A DNA stretch of 64,000 nt, from assembly GCA_033675265.1 (NCBI GenBank), contig JAUJYZ010000132.1, forward strand, positions 1,148,501 through 1,212,500. The letters are read 5' to 3'. The stretch is from Actinostola sp. cb2023. Its lineage: Eukaryota > Cnidaria > Anthozoa > Actiniaria > Actinostolidae. Positions 63,435 to 64,000 of the stretch are shown here, in pieces. Under the pieces are notes generated by a model. That model did not search any database and had not been told where the DNA came from. It saw only the letters and a list, made by a program, of their open reading frames with translations. The translations under genes and the position numbers were made by a program. Every line of letters begins with the position of its first letter. Within the stretch, counting starts at the first letter, position 1.

Positions 63435-64000
63435 GTGAATTGATAGACTTATCTTAGACCGATCAAAACGACTTTTGCACCAGTTATCGGGCAAAGATGG
63501 AAATTTAGAATTATGTCAATTTCAGCTCGATCGAGGTTTCCTTGGCAACGATAAACAAAGATCGTTGAAATCAGTTTTACTAAAATATCTCAAGATTTCG
63601 ATGAGCTCTAGACAAGCGACTATATGCATGATAAACTACATACTAAGGCAAAGTATCTGAGACAGAATTCAAAGTTTTTGATCAGAGCGATTTTGAATAA
63701 TTTGCATAAACATTCTTTATGCAAATTATTCAAAATTGCTCTGATCAAAAAGTTTGAATTCTGTCTCAGCTACTTTGCCTTAGTATGTAGTTTATCATGC
63801 ATATAGTCGCTAGTCAAGAGCTCATCGAAATCTTGAGATATTTTAGAAAAACTGATTTCAACGATCTTTGTTTATCTTTGTTTATCGTTGCCAAGGAAAC
63901 TTCGATTGAGCTGAAATTGATATAATTCTAAATTTCCATCTTTACCCGATAACTGGTGCAAAAGTCGTTTTGATCGGTCTAGGATAAGTCTATCAATTCA
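63435..64000. repeat. Foldback element with arms of about 280 bp, reaching the window edge
   Basis: The arm from TGAATTGATAGACTTATC (63435) to GAATAATTTGCATAAA (63711) is mirrored from TTTATGCAAATTATTC to AAGTCTATCAATTCA (64000) around a 5-bp centre (CATTC). The mirror image is about nine-tenths identical by eye. The right end coincides with the window edge. Confidence 0.93.

Overview
This window is animal nuclear DNA. The genes are split by GT-AG introns, and the introns are full of microsatellites, minisatellites, foldback (MITE-like) elements and one non-LTR retrotransposon fragment. The proteins (inversin, CWC25, SRP54, a HIF-type prolyl hydroxylase with a MYND finger) are conserved across metazoans. 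Low GC, abundant short foldback elements and the style of the retrotransposon protein suggest a marine invertebrate, possibly a cnidarian. The sequence alone does not settle the phylum. I rebuilt exons by hand from splice signals, reading phase and remembered family sequence; no search was run.

Layout. (1) 64-491, plus strand: possible last exon of a gene entering from the left, with AATAAA at 644-649. (2) 1751-26886, minus: a complete inversin gene, 17 coding exons, 1063 aa. Its introns hold most of the repeats, including a 4.1-kb giant foldback, a tandem array grown from half of a tRNA-like SINE, and a LINE nested in a MITE. (3) 27625-31362, plus: CWC25 splicing factor, 9 exons, 471 aa, head-to-head with inversin across 738 bp. 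(4) 33275 to at least 38264 and probably about 43 kb, minus: an unnamed protein with two Ras-association (RA) domains, one PDZ domain that appears split by an insert of about 110 residues, and a C-terminal coiled coil; its 5' end is unresolved. (5) 46090-52147, minus: a complete SRP54 gene, 17 exons, 498 aa. (6) 52401-53513, plus: an intronless EGLN/PHD-type prolyl hydroxylase, 370 aa, head-to-head with SRP54 across 253 bp. (7) 55378-63328, minus: the last 15 exons (562 residues) of an IQ-motif protein that continues past the right edge.

The genes do not form one pathway. Inversin acts in cilia and Wnt signalling, CWC25 in the spliceosome, SRP54 in co-translational targeting, and EGLN in oxygen sensing. 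Two head-to-head pairs probably share promoters. The most unusual items are the RA-RA-split-PDZ protein and the giant foldback, which carries many inverted telomere-like hexamers (CCCTAA-NNN-TTAGGG) and is bounded by TTAA on both sides. No CRISPR, operon or prokaryotic system is present.
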